Assembly: GCF_001182745.1 (NCBI RefSeq)
Contig: NZ_LN868939.1
Span: forward strand, 1,550,001-1,614,000
Reading direction: 5' to 3'
Source of the DNA: Nocardia farcinica
GTDB lineage: Bacteria; Actinomycetota; Actinomycetes; Mycobacteriales; Mycobacteriaceae
Length of the DNA stretch: 64,000 nucleotides
The notes beneath the pieces are model-generated. The model ran no database searches, was not told where the DNA came from, and saw only the letters and a list, made by a program, of their open reading frames with translations. The translations under genes and the position numbers were made by a program. Below are positions 35,829-44,228 of this stretch, piece after piece (position 1 is the first letter of the stretch; each line of letters begins with the position of its first letter).

Positions 35829-35904
35829 GGGGCTATAGCGCAGTTGGTAGCGCGTCTCGTTCGCATCGAGAAGGTCAGGGGTTCGATTCCCCTTAGCTCC
35901 ACCA
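35829..35904 (+). tRNA. tRNA-Ala (anticodon CGC), CCA encoded
   Basis: A complete cloverleaf: acceptor GGGGCTA/TAGCTCC (one G-T pair), D arm GCGC-AGTTGGTA-GCGC, anticodon stem TCTCG/CGAGA with loop TTCGCAT (CGC, reading GCG), variable AGGTC, T arm AGGGG-TTCGATT-CCCCT, discriminator A and encoded CCA at 35902-35904. It marks the core/accessory border, as tRNA 3' ends are common integration sites. Confidence 0.97.
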
Positions 35905-35970
35905 TATGGTCCGTATTGAAACCCTGCCCTGAAGAAAATCCGCAGGTCAGGGCTTCAACCAACTTCAGCG

Positions 35971-35996
35971 ACTCGCCACCTCTTCGGGTGGCGAGT
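35971..35996 (+). terminator. Intrinsic terminator downstream of tRNA-Ala
   Basis: ACTCGCCACC / GGTGGCGAGT, 10-bp stem with a 6-nt loop, followed by TCTGTTTCTG. A weaker hairpin lies at 35922-35952. Confidence 0.8.
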
Positions 35997-36106
35997 TCTG
36001 TTTCTGACAGATGCCGCTCAGCACACTTCGCGCCGGCATCGCGGCTTTGCCTGGTTCTTCTCCCCGCTGTACGGCTGCAACTACGGCTTGTACGGCGTGC
36101 AACTCG

Positions 36107-36270
36107 AAACTGCTGCGTGATCCGCATGGGATGTATACGGGGGCCAGCGACAAGGTCCGGCGCAGACTGAACCAGGCGATCTTCAAGCGGATCTATGTGT
36201 TCAACGAGGAGATCACCGGGCACGAGCTACAACCGGCGTTGGTGCGTGCACTGCTGGGCAATGGTGGTAG
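36107..36270 (+). pseudogene. Serine recombinase fragment (C-terminal part)
   Basis: The plus-strand frame has LLRDPHGMYTGASDKVRRRL then NQAIFKRIYVFNEEITGHEL. This is the post-coiled-coil segment of large serine recombinases (pattern Y..A....RR.LNQA.F..IYV). No catalytic domain, zinc-binding region or proper start is attached, so it is a remnant. The adjoining minus-strand fragment at 36274-36497 is the coiled-coil part of the same kind of protein. Confidence 0.7.
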
Positions 36271-36273
36271 CGC

Positions 36274-36497
36274 TCAACGTCCAGACCACCGCAGCTCACC
36301 GTGGACTCCACCGTCCAAGCAATCGGTGATGTACTCCACACCAGCATTCAGATTCTCGGCCACCTGACCCAGCTCGGTCGCCAGCTTCTCCCGCGTGCGT
36401 TGGATCTCGGTCAGGCGCGTCTTGATCCGTGCTTTCGACATCGCGCCGTCCTCGGCCAGCTCGAGCAGGTTCTGAGCTTCGATCGAGATGCCATTTG
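36274..36497 (-). pseudogene. Serine recombinase fragment (coiled-coil part), inverted
   Basis: Reading the minus strand gives IEAQNLLELAEDGAMSKARI then KTRLTEIQRTREKLATELGQ and VAENLNAGVEYITDCLD before diverging into a stop. This is the coiled-coil region that normally precedes the segment found on the plus strand at 36107-36270. A TAA lies directly upstream in frame. The two pieces now face each other, so the gene was broken by inversion or re-joining. Confidence 0.7.
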
Positions 36498-36518
36498 TTT
36501 ATATTCCTAATAGGCGAT

Positions 36519-36800
36519 TCAGTGCCAACGATCGCCGTACCGGCCCCTGTCTCGATGCACTCCACCGTCGAACAGAGGAATTTCCTCCGTGGCGTCGCTC
36601 AACTCATGGAGATCGGGAGTTTCGTCGTCGATGTATGCGAATGGCTGCTCGTTCATTGGTCGTTCATCAGCTGCGACCATCGCGCCGAGCGCATGCCGAC
36701 CATGTAGCTCGGTAGTCCTCCACCAGTGGCCAACTCGGAACGACAGCACTGCCGTCAAGAGCGTCGACGCTGCCCACACAATCAGGACGAGGGGCGACAT
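36519..36800 (-). CDS. Small membrane protein, unknown
   Basis: 93 residues: one TM at ~4-24 (PLVLIVWAASTLLTAVLSF) then an acidic soluble part (DDETPDLHELSDATEEIPLF). It lies 3 nt after the 67-residue gene and so is the third member of a tight operon of short genes. GC and codon use are lower than in the core genome. No known family recognised. Confidence 0.6.
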   Translation of the reverse strand: MSPLVLIVWAASTLLTAVLSFRVGHWWRTTELHGRHALGAMVAADERPMNEQPFAYIDDETPDLHELSDATEEIPLFDGGVHRDRGRYGDRWH

Positions 36801-36803
36801 CGC

Positions 36804-37007
36804 TCAGTCACCGTCTTCAATCAACAGCAGGCATGCCGCCTCTAGATGCACGATGCACTCGTCCGGATGGTGATGGCGGTGGATGTACAGCAGCTCTCTG
36901 GCGCGTTCCACGGTGAGATCGAGTAGCTGCACCTGGCACATGAACTCGGCCAGCATGCCGTCCGCTTGAACAAACGTTTTGTGGTTGAGAGGTTCTGGCG
37001 TTGCCAT
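36804..37007 (-). CDS. Small His-rich protein, unknown
   Basis: 67 residues (MATPEPLNHKTFVQADGMLA). It is mostly helical with a YIHRHHHPDECIVHLEA segment containing a His cluster and Cys, which could bind metal. It lies 6 nt after the 62-residue gene. No family recognised. Confidence 0.6.
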   Translation of the reverse strand: MATPEPLNHKTFVQADGMLAEFMCQVQLLDLTVERARELLYIHRHHHPDECIVHLEAACLLLIEDGD

Positions 37008-37013
37008 CAGGCA

Positions 37014-37202
37014 TCAATCCCAGAGCGTCGCGCAGGGCAGCGGCGGTAGATCTGCTCGCACGTTGCCATCGACGGTCACCGTGAGCGCCGGACAACACCG
37101 CGCCAGTTCATCGGCCACATTCCGGGCCTGCTCGGCGCTGGCCTGATAGTCCAGCCGCAGTGCGCCGGACTCAATGTGGATGTGCCGCAGGTCTTCCGTC
37201 AT
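37014..37202 (-). CDS. Small protein, unknown; first gene of a small-ORF operon
   Basis: 62 residues starting [20 protein letters not shown]; the ATG follows GGAGCCGGGAA. The composition ([20 protein letters not shown], then [14 protein letters not shown]) suggests a small alpha/beta fold. It is divergent from the NUDIX gene, with a 217-bp shared upstream region. Confidence 0.6.
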   Translation of the reverse strand: MTEDLRHIHIESGALRLDYQASAEQARNVADELARCCPALTVTVDGNVRADLPPLPCATLWD

Positions 37203-37419
37203 TTCCCGGCTCCTCCCGTTGGCGACCGGGCCGCTACAGGGCGGCCCCCAGGTCGAGCCTGGTCCGGGGGGCCGAACGGTTCTATACCGGTGGCAGCCCT
37301 GCGGGTATGCGTCCGGCGCATATTCGGCAAGCTGGCCGCGCATTAGGCTCGGGGCGCTTCACGAGCTTCAGCCGCCGGATCGCGGCATCAAGGCAGCAAC
37401 TAACGAAAGGGAAGCAGTT

Positions 37420-37887
37420 ATGAGTAGTGCAGCAACCGAAACGATTCAGGACGCAAAGCCGCAGCGGTACAAGGTAACTGGCGACGTTCACTTGGTCCTG
37501 CGCCGCGGTGACACCGTGCTCTACGGGCAGCGCTCCAACACCGGGTTCGAGGACGGCGCATGGCACCTGCCCGCCGGCCACCTGGAAGCTGGCGAATCTG
37601 TCGTCACCGCGCTGGTCCGCGAGGCCGCCGAGGAGATCGGCGTGACGATCAGGCCGGAGGATGTGCAATTCAGCCACTTCATGCACAACTCGTCGTCCGG
37701 TGGCCGGATGGCGATCTTCTTCACCGTTACCGATTGGCAGGGCGAGCCCGAGAACTGTGAACCCGACAAGTGCAGCGCGCTCGACTGGTTCGCGCTCGAC
37801 ACTCCGCCCGATCGCATGATCGACTACTGCCGGGTCGCGATGAAGCACATCGCCGAGGGCACGCCGTTTTCGGTCTACGGCTGGTAG
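37420..37887 (+). CDS. NUDIX hydrolase
   Basis: 155 residues from the ATG after AAAGGGAAGC. A complete Nudix box lies at residues 53-75: G-x5-E, then REAAEEIGV. This family cleaves nucleoside diphosphates linked to another group; MutT-like or ADP-sugar-like substrates are typical. Next to it, 4 nt away, is a PfkB-like gene, so the two are one operon. It is divergent from the three-gene small-ORF operon. Together with the neighbouring kinase-like and radical SAM genes it points to nucleotide or sugar metabolism; the substrate is unknown. Confidence 0.9.
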   Translation: MSSAATETIQDAKPQRYKVTGDVHLVLRRGDTVLYGQRSNTGFEDGAWHLPAGHLEAGESVVTALVREAAEEIGVTIRPEDVQFSHFMHNSSSGGRMAIFFTVTDWQGEPENCEPDKCSALDWFALDTPPDRMIDYCRVAMKHIAEGTPFSVYGW

Positions 37888-37891
37888 AGCT

Positions 37892-38821
37892 ATGACGCTC
37901 CAGTCCGGCCCGGTGGTGTGCATCAGCTACTTGGCGCTGGCGGAGTTGTGGAATGTGCCCCGATTTCCGTCAGCGAACCACGGTGCGGAAATTCGAAGTG
38001 TTGAGTTGTCGGTAGCAGCCGACGGACCGATGACAGCGGCGGCGCTTGCATCTCTGGGAGCGCCCTCATTGCTCGTCGCCAATGACATCGGCGACGGCGA
38101 ACGAGGCCAGCACGTTCGCCGATGGCTGGAGGAGCGCGGCGTCGAGCGAACCTTTGCGATCCGTTCGGAGGTCGTCACGCCACGGATCGTCGTGGCAGCC
38201 GACGACGATCACACCCGGACCTGGTTCGCGCATCTGCCGGGTGTGGTTGGCAGTCTGGAGCGCGCCGACTTGTCGCCGATCGCCAGTGCATCGTTTCTCT
38301 ACCTGGACTGCTACCAGCTCATAGAGCGGGCAGTGCTTCGGGTGATCGAGGCCGGCCGCGCCGCCGAGGTGCCGATGCTGCTCAACCTGGGCGGCTCCGA
38401 ACTCTCGCAGGCAGTGGCTTCCGCCATCCGTGGGTGCTCGCAGCTGGTGATCCAAACCAACGTCGATGATGCCGCCCACGCCGCGGCGCCGGAGGTGGCG
38501 AGATCGTTGTTGGTCCAGACCGGCGCGGCCTGGGTGGTCGTGACGGCCGGAGTATTCGGCGCGGTTGCCGTCAGCAGATCGGAAACGGTGTCCGCGCCCA
38601 GCTTCCCAGTAGCAGTTCGACACACCCACTGTGCAGGGGCCGCTTTCTCGGCGGGGCTGCTCTACGGCCTGCGGTCAGGATGGCCGATGCACCGTGGAAT
38701 GCTGCTTGGATCGGCTAGCGGGGCACTCCGGTGCGCACGACACCAGAGTGCCCCGCTGCCGAGCTTGGACGAGTTGCGGGCAGTTATCGCCTCGGCGGGC
38801 TCGGAGTCCGTCGCCAGCTAG
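37892..38821 (+). CDS. PfkB-family sugar kinase-like protein, probably inactive
   Basis: 309 residues with the PfkB fold: N-terminal VVCISYLALAELWNVPRF, the middle TNVDDAAHAAAP, and the C-terminal signature region. The catalytic motif that should read DTxGAGD is HTHCAGA at 244-250, so the base Asp is Ala (A250), and the first residue of the motif is also changed. Phosphoryl transfer by the usual mechanism is unlikely; it may be a binding or regulatory protein. It overlaps the convergent cupin-like gene by 4 nt at the ends. Confidence 0.8.
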   Translation: MTLQSGPVVCISYLALAELWNVPRFPSANHGAEIRSVELSVAADGPMTAAALASLGAPSLLVANDIGDGERGQHVRRWLEERGVERTFAIRSEVVTPRIVVAADDDHTRTWFAHLPGVVGSLERADLSPIASASFLYLDCYQLIERAVLRVIEAGRAAEVPMLLNLGGSELSQAVASAIRGCSQLVIQTNVDDAAHAAAPEVARSLLVQTGAAWVVVTAGVFGAVAVSRSETVSAPSFPVAVRHTHCAGAAFSAGLLYGLRSGWPMHRGMLLGSASGALRCARHQSAPLPSLDELRAVIASAGSESVAS

Positions 38822-39483
38822 AACAACTGCCACTCGTCCAGGCGGCCGATGAGCTCTTGCAACCTGGCGGGCGTCATCCGCTTGCGGAGCGCATCTTCCG
38901 CCGATTCCTGCGTCGCGCCGTACTGCCACCACGCCTCGTCCGTCTTGCGGTCCATCACCAGGAACTTGTCCTTGACCGCCGGGCCACGGATCACCAGCGA
39001 CACCGTGAACGGCTCGGCCACGACGGCGTGAACCATCGTGTGGTGCAAGGCGTAGGTCGTGCCCACCGGCTCCTCCCGCGCTTGCAACACCGGCAGTTTC
39101 ATGCACTCGATGTGCTCGTCTACCTCGGCATTGCCGAACAGATAATGGCGGTACTGTCCGCGCAGGATGCGGCTGGCGTAGGACCAGCGGTGGTTGTGCG
39201 GCCGATCGAAGTAGCCGGGCAGGAAGACGTGCAGCCGGATGCGCACGCCGTGATCGTCATCGGTGTGCAGCACGATCTTGTCGAGGATGTCGTAGTGCTC
39301 GCACAGGGCGAGCAGTTCCGGCCGGTCGGGCAGCTGCTCTAGTCTCGTGCGCACGATCCGGGGTTCGGCAGCGACTTCATTCAAGGCTTCGCGGCAGTTG
39401 AGTTCGACGTCGTCGATGTCGTTCCAGTCGATCCAGAACAGATTCTCGGCGATCCGGTCCATGTCGTCCATCGGGTTCCTCAC
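38818..39483 (-). CDS. Cupin-like protein with HNH-type HxH motif, unknown
   Basis: 221 residues. The segment RLHVFLPGYFDRPHNHRWSY has an HxH pair typical of cupin metal sites; TTYALHHTMVHAVVAEP and SLVIRGPAVKDKFLVMD follow in cupin-like order. It resembles cysteine dioxygenase-type proteins in layout, but I cannot name the family. Its GTG start overlaps the radical SAM stop (GTGA), so it is translated from the same message. A metal-dependent oxygenase or a sugar-epimerase-like role would fit, and this is inference. Confidence 0.65.
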   Translation of the reverse strand: MRNPMDDMDRIAENLFWIDWNDIDDVELNCREALNEVAAEPRIVRTRLEQLPDRPELLALCEHYDILDKIVLHTDDDHGVRIRLHVFLPGYFDRPHNHRWSYASRILRGQYRHYLFGNAEVDEHIECMKLPVLQAREEPVGTTYALHHTMVHAVVAEPFTVSLVIRGPAVKDKFLVMDRKTDEAWWQYGATQESAEDALRKRMTPARLQELIGRLDEWQLF

Positions 39484-40619
39484 TCTTCGGGCTTGGCGCT
39501 GGACTTCCAGAGGCGGCAGACCGGCACGATGTCGTCGTATGCCTCGCAGGAGGCTTTACCCATCACCAGCTCCTCGGCCGGGCAGCCGCCCATGCAGGCG
39601 CTGGCTTTGCAGCCGCCGCAAGCGCTTTCGGCCAAGGCGCTGGTGAACAGGTCGAACTCGTTGGTGTTGTGGTTGAGCTGGACGTGTCCGTCGACCATCT
39701 GAGCGAAGTACAGGTCGGTGTCGAACAGGTACGAGCAGACGTAGCAGCGGCCATCCGGGAAGATCGAGATCCGGTCCAACGTTCGGCCGATGCACCCTTG
39801 GTAGCCCTCGGCCGCGTAGCGCTCCATCTGGTCGCGCCGAGCGTAGGTCGGTTGGTACCAGACCCGCGTTTTGTATTCCGGCGCAACCTGATTGAGCCGA
39901 TCGCAGAACGTCACCCATTCTGGCGGCGTCATCGCCATCTCGGGGTTGCCGTGGCCGGTGCCGATGGTCGAGAAGACGTGGAACTTCACCAGGCTGGCAC
40001 CCAGCACGTCCGCAATATCGAGCAGCTGCAACACATCCCGTTCATTGGCCTTGTTCACCGTGCAGATGATCCGGGTGTCGAAACCGCGCTCGGCCAGTTC
40101 GCGCGTGGTCTCCATCGCGTCATCGAACGTGCCAGTGCCGCGCACGGCATCGTGCGTCTCCCGGCTGCCGCCGTCCAAGCTGACCTGCACATACGCGAAG
40201 TCGTCCGGCCCCAGTTGCCGGAACTTCTTGAGCGCGGGCTTCTGGGCATTTGTCGTGGTGATGACATGCTCGTAGCCGAGCTGGCGACTGAGCCGCACGG
40301 CTTCGCAGTAGTACGGATGCAACGTCGGCTCGCCGCCGAGGAGAGTGAGCTTGCTGCCGCCCAACTTGCGCCAGGTGGTCAGCGTCTCGGCGATCTTCGG
40401 CAGCGGCATCTTGAGCGCACGCTCCAGCCGCTCGCCCATGTAGCAGTGCTCACAACGCAGTTGGCAGGCTTCGGTAACGTAGAGGTAGACGTTACGGAAT
40501 CGGCCGTAGGCCACACGGTCGATGCGCTCCGGCGCGGGGAGGTCGATCCGACGCGGCATGCGGGCGTGGCCGTAGCCATCACCTCGGAGGCCGGGCGTTG
40601 GCAAGGGGACAGTCGTCAT
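39480..40619 (-). CDS. SPASM-domain radical SAM enzyme
   Basis: 379 residues. The CxxxCxxC cluster motif is at Cys52, Cys56 and Cys59 (ACQLRCEHCYMG). A radical SAM barrel with LTLLGGEPTLHPYY (GGE motif) follows. The C-terminal SPASM-type Cys sets include SIFPDGRCYVCSYLF and CGGCKASACMGGCPAEE, which bind auxiliary 4Fe-4S clusters. SPASM enzymes modify peptides or other carbon centres. No short precursor peptide gene is obvious next to it, so a small molecule or protein substrate is possible. It overlaps the kinase-like gene by 41 nt and the cupin-like gene by 4 nt. Confidence 0.85.
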   Translation of the reverse strand: MTTVPLPTPGLRGDGYGHARMPRRIDLPAPERIDRVAYGRFRNVYLYVTEACQLRCEHCYMGERLERALKMPLPKIAETLTTWRKLGGSKLTLLGGEPTLHPYYCEAVRLSRQLGYEHVITTTNAQKPALKKFRQLGPDDFAYVQVSLDGGSRETHDAVRGTGTFDDAMETTRELAERGFDTRIICTVNKANERDVLQLLDIADVLGASLVKFHVFSTIGTGHGNPEMAMTPPEWVTFCDRLNQVAPEYKTRVWYQPTYARRDQMERYAAEGYQGCIGRTLDRISIFPDGRCYVCSYLFDTDLYFAQMVDGHVQLNHNTNEFDLFTSALAESACGGCKASACMGGCPAEELVMGKASCEAYDDIVPVCRLWKSSAKPEE

Positions 40620-41298
40620 AGTATCTGCTCCGTGAGATAAGAAGCGGGGCAAGCAGTTCGGCTGCTCCGTCGATCGTGTTGGTGGTGTCGAGCCGGGTGA
40701 CGGTGATCCCGGCATCGGTAAAGCCCGCCCGGATTCCGGCTGCCGTGTGGTGGTAGCGCTGCATCCGGGCTTTGAGCAGCCGGGGGGAATCACCACGCCG
40801 GGGATGCAGGAGACCACCGCAGTGGGCGCACTGCCACGGGTCGTCGTTGCTCGGAATCGCCGGCAACCGCGGATCGGAGATCGGGTCACGCTCGCAGCGG
40901 TGGCAGACCTTGCGGTTTCTGGCCCGCTGCTTGAGCGTCCTTACGTCCGTGACCACTTCGATGGCTTCGATATGTGGCGTCGGGGTGAGCATCCACAGCG
41001 TGGTCAGGAGCTGGTCGACCTGGTTGGCCGATCCCGGAAAGTTGTCGAGCAGGACGGTATGGACATCGGGGTCATCATGGGCAGCGTTGAAGTAGGAGCG
41101 CAGCGCCTCGGCCACGGTGAACTCATCGATCCAGCCGAGTTGTTCGCTGCTGGTCGCCGTCGCGGCCAGCACCTCCTTGGAGACGTGCTCGCGCAGCCGG
41201 AACACCCGGCGCCGTGGTGCCGATCCGAGACGCAGTGTCAGGGTTGTTTTGCCAGCGGCGGGTGGCCCGAAAATCGGAACGACGAGGGACAATGCCAC
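40579..41298 (-). CDS. Adenylate kinase-like P-loop protein with zinc lid
   Basis: 239 residues. Walker A GPPAAGKTT at 11-19, VLLDNFPGSANQ at ~82-93 (the adenylate kinase DGFPR position) and a lid with four Cys: Cys132, Cys135, Cys157 and Cys160 (CHRC ... CAHC), like zinc-binding nucleotide kinases. It probably phosphorylates a nucleoside monophosphate or related compound. Start: GTG following AAAGGGGG. First gene of a coupled three-gene minus-strand operon (kinase, radical SAM, cupin). Confidence 0.8.
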   Translation of the reverse strand: MALSLVVPIFGPPAAGKTTLTLRLGSAPRRRVFRLREHVSKEVLAATATSSEQLGWIDEFTVAEALRSYFNAAHDDPDVHTVLLDNFPGSANQVDQLLTTLWMLTPTPHIEAIEVVTDVRTLKQRARNRKVCHRCERDPISDPRLPAIPSNDDPWQCAHCGGLLHPRRGDSPRLLKARMQRYHHTAAGIRAGFTDAGITVTRLDTTNTIDGAAELLAPLLISRSRYYDDCPLANARPPR

Positions 41299-41489
41299 GG
41301 CTACCCCCTTTCCCTAGTGGACCTTTGGGTGACTGGGTAAGGGTCAGCCGACTGCGCAAAAACGGCCACGACGCGGGGGTATACGCGCTATGTATGAAAC
41401 GTATAGCGGCCAATGCGAAGCCCAGGTACGGTCACGCGACCAGGGCAAACGGCGTATCAACGCCCAAGAGAACCCAGGGGAAACAAACC

Positions 41490-42929
41490 ATGAAACGGGC
41501 ATCCCAGGAGCAGCGCTACTGCGCCCGATGCGGTTCCAGGTTGAATCGCTACAACCCCGAACCTCTCTGCGCCCCTTGCGAATCCGCATCTCGCGGTGAG
41601 CGGCAACAGCCCCCGAGCGTTCCCGGTGATTTCTGGCAGACCGACCAGATCCGCGATGCCCTCGCGACCTGGCACATGGGCCGCGTGATCTTCGCCTATC
41701 GGACGCATCCGTACCACGGCCGACCACTACCGCAGGAGCTTGTCGCCAATTGGCTCGAACTGACCCAAGCACAGCTCAGCCGCATCGAGAAAGGCCCGGC
41801 CCCTGAACAACTCTCGAAGTTGGTGCGGTGGGCACAGATCCTCGACATCCCGGCGGAGTTGCTGTGGTTCAAAATGCCGTCGCCGGTTGGTGGTGTGACC
41901 GCAGCGGAGCCATCTATCTCGCGCGGAGCAGGTGAGAATGCCCTGGTACTGGCTCGTTGGTTGGCATCGGATGGAGCCGATGCTGCTCCGGTCGGAAATG
42001 CCGACGAGCTTCAGCGTGTCGGCGCGGCGCTGGACAACGCGCATCGCTACTTCGACGGCTCGGTAGTGGACTTTTTCCGCCAGCAGCTCATCCGATGCAA
42101 GGCGGACGATGGCACGCTTGGCCCTGCGGCGGCGCTCCCGCTGGTTCTCGGTGTCCTCGGGGTCATTCGCCGGCATAGCCGCGATGCCAAGCCCGAGATC
42201 CGGCGTCAGCTGCTGGAGGTCGGAGCCGATGGCGCCGAATTTGCAGGCTGGCTCTATCGCGACCTGCACGATCCGCTGACCGCGACGTTCCTCTACGACC
42301 GCGCAATGGAATGGGCGCAGGCAGCGGGCAGCTTGCCGCTCCAGGGCTACGTCCTGCTCAAGAAGTCCCAAATGGCCTATGACACGCAGGACGCGGGCAC
42401 TGTGCTGTCCCTGGCGCAGGCCGCCAGCACCGGACCGTGGCAGCTCCCGCCTCGTGCTCAGGCGGAGGTGATACAGCAGGAAGCGCTTGGTCTCGCCATG
42501 ACCGGCGAACCGCTGGCCGCGGTCGAACAGAATCTCGGTCACGCTCAGCAGTTGTTATCCGCTGCCGAGGATGCCGGTGGGGACGGGCTCGGGGTCTACT
42601 TCAATCAAGGCACGCTGCTCGTCCGTTCGGCCTGTTGCTATACCGAAGCAGGCAAGCCGCACCAGGCCGTGCAGCTGTTCGGTGATGTGCTGGCGGGCGG
42701 CACCCTCTCCAGGCGCGACAGCGGCTTGTTCGGGGCTCGGCAGGCCAAGGCGCTGGCGCTCGGCGGTGAACCCGATGAAGCGGCGACCGTTGCCGCCACG
42801 GCGGTCACCGTCGCCAGGGAAACCAGATCCGAGCGCACCATGAACGTGGTGGTCGAAGTTGTACGGGCACTCGACCCGTGGCGCAACCGGCCGAGTGTCC
42901 GGATGCTCAACGACGTCCTAATGCCGTAG
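41490..42929 (+). CDS. XRE-type regulator with zinc ribbon and TPR-like domain
   Basis: 479 residues from the ATG with AGGGGAA 8 nt upstream. An N-terminal zinc ribbon has Cys11, Cys14, Cys27 and Cys30; next is a helix-turn-helix (ELVANWLELTQAQLSRIEKG, ~residues 70-110); then a long alpha-helical part of TPR type. This architecture is seen in actinobacterial regulators of secondary metabolism and development. It is divergent from the kinase/radical SAM operon (starts 191 bp apart) and probably controls the island module. Confidence 0.82.
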   Translation: MKRASQEQRYCARCGSRLNRYNPEPLCAPCESASRGERQQPPSVPGDFWQTDQIRDALATWHMGRVIFAYRTHPYHGRPLPQELVANWLELTQAQLSRIEKGPAPEQLSKLVRWAQILDIPAELLWFKMPSPVGGVTAAEPSISRGAGENALVLARWLASDGADAAPVGNADELQRVGAALDNAHRYFDGSVVDFFRQQLIRCKADDGTLGPAAALPLVLGVLGVIRRHSRDAKPEIRRQLLEVGADGAEFAGWLYRDLHDPLTATFLYDRAMEWAQAAGSLPLQGYVLLKKSQMAYDTQDAGTVLSLAQAASTGPWQLPPRAQAEVIQQEALGLAMTGEPLAAVEQNLGHAQQLLSAAEDAGGDGLGVYFNQGTLLVRSACCYTEAGKPHQAVQLFGDVLAGGTLSRRDSGLFGARQAKALALGGEPDEAATVAATAVTVARETRSERTMNVVVEVVRALDPWRNRPSVRMLNDVLMP

Positions 42930-43736
42930 CCACTGCGCCACGATGCTGATGACCTCGGCTTGGTACTCCTGGCTCTTGGGGTCGAGATACTGCGGATCGT
43001 CGTGGACGGCGAAGCCGTGCTGCGAACCGTCTATCTCTACAAGTTCGACAGGTGCGGTGAACTGAGCGACTGCGGCGCGTGAGCCGTCGATCGGCACCAA
43101 GGTGTCGGCGTTGCCGTGGACGATGAGGGTTGGCGTCTTGATCTCGCCGAGTACCTCGTGCGGCTTCAGCCAGAACACTTCGTTCAGGAGTGGGCGCCCG
43201 TGCTTGAGCGTCGGTGTGAACTGAATGGCGCCGGTCTCGTTCAGCTCACGGGCAGCCTCGTCGTTGATGACGTCGTCCGTCCAGTACGGCCGGGTATCGA
43301 TGGTTCGCTTCTTGTAGTCGAACTGCGGATTGAGCAGCACCAGCTGCGCCAGTTCGTCCGGGCGCTTGGCGGCGTAGTAGGCGCAGATGCCACCGCCGAA
43401 GCTCGCACCCAGGAGGCACAACTCGTCAACGCCGGTGTCTTCGCGGAGATGCGCAAGGCTGACACGGATGTCGTTCAGGATCGTGGAGAGCGTCAGCTCC
43501 TCCTGTCTGCCCTCGCTCTCGCCATGACCACGAAGATCGAAGCGAAGCGAGGCGATGCCGACGTCGGCCAAGCCCGCAGCCAGGCGGGTGAAGAAGCCGC
43601 CCTCCTCGCGGGTGACGCCCCCGCCGTGTACCAGCAGGACGGCACGCGCCGTTGGCTGTCCGGGAGTGACGAGGGTAGCTGCGAGATGGAGACCGTCGAG
43701 CGTGCGGATTCGGGTGGTGGCGCTGGCTGAGGGCAC
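42918..43736 (-). CDS. Alpha/beta hydrolase
   Basis: 272 residues. Oxyanion region VLLVHGGG, nucleophile Ser in LLGASFGGG, acid Asp in VHGNADTLVP and His in GSQHGF. A BAAT/dienelactone-hydrolase-like serine hydrolase for esters or amides of small molecules. Its 3' end overlaps the regulator gene by 12 nt, in convergent orientation. Its place beside the module suggests a tailoring or self-protection role, which is inference. Confidence 0.85.
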   Translation of the reverse strand: MPSASATTRIRTLDGLHLAATLVTPGQPTARAVLLVHGGGVTREEGGFFTRLAAGLADVGIASLRFDLRGHGESEGRQEELTLSTILNDIRVSLAHLREDTGVDELCLLGASFGGGICAYYAAKRPDELAQLVLLNPQFDYKKRTIDTRPYWTDDVINDEAARELNETGAIQFTPTLKHGRPLLNEVFWLKPHEVLGEIKTPTLIVHGNADTLVPIDGSRAAVAQFTAPVELVEIDGSQHGFAVHDDPQYLDPKSQEYQAEVISIVAQWLRH

Positions 43737-44228
43737 CGAATCAGTGAAGCAGAGGTGCGCACCAGCGACCAGGCGGCGTTCACGATGTAGGACGGAGAGC
43801 GCAGATCCGCACTACGGCGCGGATTTCGCCCTGTGTCACCCGACCGGCCCCGGGTTGGGCTGGGGCGGCCATTGAGGCGCGTGTCGGCCCGTCAGCCCCG
43901 TTCCGGGCGCAGGTGGCGGGCACGTGTGGTGCGTTCCACAACAGGAAACCTGGTGCCATGGCCGGTGCCATCTACAGGGCACAGCCAGTGTTCGGGTGTG
44001 TCGTTTCGGGCATCGCCGCGCCCGACGCGCCGCCCGATCGGGCGATTGAGCCCGGCATGCGGGCGTCATTAACTAGGGACGGTTCTTCGGAACCACCGAT
44101 GCCTCCGCCGGAGCGACCGCTGCCATCCCCCAGTAGTCGGTCGCCCGCGGACGGCAGCTCGTCGGTGTCCTGCGGCCGTACCCGTAAGCGCACCAGCGCT
44201 CACCGGCCGCTCGCACCGAGGAGGAGCG
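43737..44228. other. Intergenic region, 492 bp
   Basis: No gene, repeat or hairpin that I trust. It contains the divergent promoters of the hydrolase (minus) and the ribbon-helix-helix gene (plus); the latter has GAGGAGGAGCG before its ATG. Confidence 0.5.

Noticed and set aside
35829..35904. Attachment-site repeat of the tRNA 3' end at the far side of the island
   Set aside because: I searched by eye through about 52,200 and found no second copy.
39480..40619. RiPP cluster with a precursor peptide next to the SPASM enzyme
   Set aside because: No short gene with leader-like sequence and core residues was found directly beside it; the three small genes are possible but unproven.
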